Shown here: piece after piece, positions 36,297 to 38,087 of the stretch
How the letters are laid out: the number at the start of each line of letters is the position of its first letter
Position numbering within the stretch: position 1 is the stretch's first letter
Origin: Chromatiaceae bacterium
GTDB lineage: Bacteria > Pseudomonadota > Gammaproteobacteria > DTRM01
Assembly (NCBI GenBank): GCA_012965975.1
Contig: DTRM01000042.1
Location: forward strand, 1 to 38,087
Length of the DNA stretch: 38,087 nt
Direction of reading: 5' to 3'
Program-made: the position numbers and the translations under genes
The notes under the pieces: model-generated
Seen by the model: the letters and a program-made list of their open reading frames with translations, nothing else
What the model was told of the DNA's origin: nothing
Database searches by the model: none

Positions 36297-38074
36297 GTCG
36301 CTACACTCTCCTCAAGCCCGAAATCGGTTTCTTTTTGTCCCTTGCGCCACATCCAGAAGCCAAGTCCAGCGCCACCCAGTAACAGCAGATTGGCCACACC
36401 CAGCGCAATCATTCCGATCATGTCTCCATCGGATGCCTCTGTGTCCGCTTCCATTTCCATCGGCTCTTCCTGCGGTGTTTTGGCGGCAGGTTCGGCTTCA
36501 CCTTTGGTGACGATGGGTACGACGGCAAGACCACCACGCTCAAGCACGATACGCTCCATGCGCACCTCAAAGGGTCGACCCCGAACGTTTTCCCCACGAA
36601 CGTCGATGGTCAGGTTGAGATCTCCCTGACCGATGCTGTCCGGTATATTGAGTTCCCAGACTCTGTCACTACTGCTTGTTACCGCCACGTCGAACTGCGC
36701 GCCAGTGCCATCGCTGGCTGACACATCGAACCTCATCGACTCGGGGGCAATCAACTCGAAGTCGCTACTCAACCACACTTGATGACCCCGCCATCTCGGG
36801 CTATCGATACGATCAACCTTCACTGTAATGGGTATCGGCTGAACCAGCACAGTCTGCCGTACTTCACGTTGAAAGGTTCCGCCATCAACGCTAAAGATGA
36901 CTTCATAGTGCCCCGCAACCAGCGCCTGCGACATGGTTGCGGAAAATACGCCCTGCTTACCCGACGGGCTGCCCTCGACCAGCTTTAATGGCAAACTCGA
37001 TTGCTCGCCATTGGCCGAGATTTGCTCCGCGTAGACCTCGACCAACTCCAGAAACTGAGGTTCGGTAACCACCTCACCATCCCTTAACACACGTGTCTCG
37101 ATCTCAAATTCTTCGCCGAGACTCACGTTGTTCGGTAATTCGGTGACCTCAATTTTGAGATCGGTCACCACCATGGCACGGTTATCGGGATCGACATCGG
37201 CAATGATTTCCCACTCACCCTCGATCGGCTCCTGAATCGTAATCATGTCGAAGGCATCCTCGTGATGCCATTGCAACGTAGAATAGCCCGATGCCTGCGT
37301 AACCTCGATACCGTTCGGCGCTTCCAACCGGGTAACTTCTGATCCTGGCTTACGGAAAACCAACAAAGTCACCTCGCGAATACCTTCATCGACCTTGAAG
37401 CGGTTGTCGCTCAAAGGCAGCGTATCGGGCGGGGCTGCCTTTTCAAACAAGTGCAGAAAAATACGTTGCAGCATATCGGCAGAAGCAACTTGCTCATTCC
37501 AGCCATCGGTGGCCAGCGACAGCTTCTGCATCAACTCATGATCGGCGTACTCAGACAAGGCGATGGTATGCACCTGAGCACCTGATTTTTTTAACTTCGG
37601 TATCAGCGTATCGATGATGCGGGCGCGCGACTGTTCGTTCTCACTTGCGTCTTTAGACACGTCGACCATGCCATCGGTTAATACGATCAAGTGGCGACGG
37701 GTGGCGGGGTCGGGTTCTTTCCAGTCTCGGGTCGAGCGTTTGAGCGCCTCTTCCAGATTAGTGAACATCGCGACCGATTTAATATCGCCCGCTGCCTTGG
37801 TCGCGGCCTTCTTCCACTGGGCATCAACCGGCCCGTGTTTCACCAACATGTTGGTAAAGGCGCCGAAGGTCCAGATACCCGCTTGGGTTCCCTGCGGCAA
37901 CAGACTGACCAACAGGCGCACCGCCGGCACCCGCAGATTTTGCGGGTCGTTTTTCTTCATGCTGCCGGAAATGTCCACCACCACGCGTACGTCGGGCACC
38001 GGAGCGGCTTGAGCCGCCACCAGTAACAAACTCATGCAAAGTGCCAGCAAGGCAACCAGATTGCGTCCGAACAC
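36293..38074 (-). CDS. Secreted/membrane-anchored von Willebrand factor A domain protein
   Basis: Signal peptide, VRVVVDISGSMKKNDP MIDAS, C-terminal TM helix (MIGMIALGVANLLLLGGAGLGFWMW). GTG at 38074 has AGGGGAG at suitable spacing. Confidence 0.9.
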   Translation of the reverse strand: MFGRNLVALLALCMSLLLVAAQAAPVPDVRVVVDISGSMKKNDPQNLRVPAVRLLVSLLPQGTQAGIWTFGAFTNMLVKHGPVDAQWKKAATKAAGDIKSVAMFTNLEEALKRSTRDWKEPDPATRRHLIVLTDGMVDVSKDASENEQSRARIIDTLIPKLKKSGAQVHTIALSEYADHELMQKLSLATDGWNEQVASADMLQRIFLHLFEKAAPPDTLPLSDNRFKVDEGIREVTLLVFRKPGSEVTRLEAPNGIEVTQASGYSTLQWHHEDAFDMITIQEPIEGEWEIIADVDPDNRAMVVTDLKIEVTELPNNVSLGEEFEIETRVLRDGEVVTEPQFLELVEVYAEQISANGEQSSLPLKLVEGSPSGKQGVFSATMSQALVAGHYEVIFSVDGGTFQREVRQTVLVQPIPITVKVDRIDSPRWRGHQVWLSSDFELIAPESMRFDVSASDGTGAQFDVAVTSSSDRVWELNIPDSIGQGDLNLTIDVRGENVRGRPFEVRMERIVLERGGLAVVPIVTKGEAEPAAKTPQEEPMEMEADTEASDGDMIGMIALGVANLLLLGGAGLGFWMWRKGQKETDFGLEESVAT

Positions 38075-38087
38075 AGTCAACTCCCCT

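Noticed and set aside
1-38087. tRNA, rRNA, transposase or integrase genes
   Set aside because: No sequences resembling these were recognised by eye, and the ORF track shows no transposase or integrase motifs; a tRNAscan/Rfam run would be needed to exclude small RNAs.

Overview
The window is a chromosomal segment from a sulfur-oxidising, probably gammaproteobacterial, organism. A housekeeping edge comes first: a pncC/cinA-like 5' fragment, mutS and a 7Fe ferredoxin. A REC-GGDEF-EAL gene follows, next to a cupredoxin-like gene whose signal-peptide region contains an in-frame TAG. A complete reverse-DSR operon runs on the minus strand: dsrABEFHCMKLJOPNRS, plus a ferredoxin-reductase-like gene translationally coupled to dsrS. 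Divergent from dsrA is a tightly coupled five-gene operon: TauD-like dioxygenase, 63-aa ORF, 238-aa helical protein, Cas6/Cmx6-like RAMP protein, periplasmic rhodanese. An accessory block follows, with two more Fe(II)/2OG oxygenases, a degenerate receiver protein, a GNAT acetyltransferase and several conserved-looking unknowns. The right end carries a MoxR ATPase / VWA-like protein pair, an M48 protease, soxXYZA, and a second VWA module that includes a probable frameshift. The most unusual item is the Cas6/Cmx6-like gene with no CRISPR array or other cas gene in view, sitting in an operon divergent from dsr. All family calls come from reading motifs in the translations; no database search was run.
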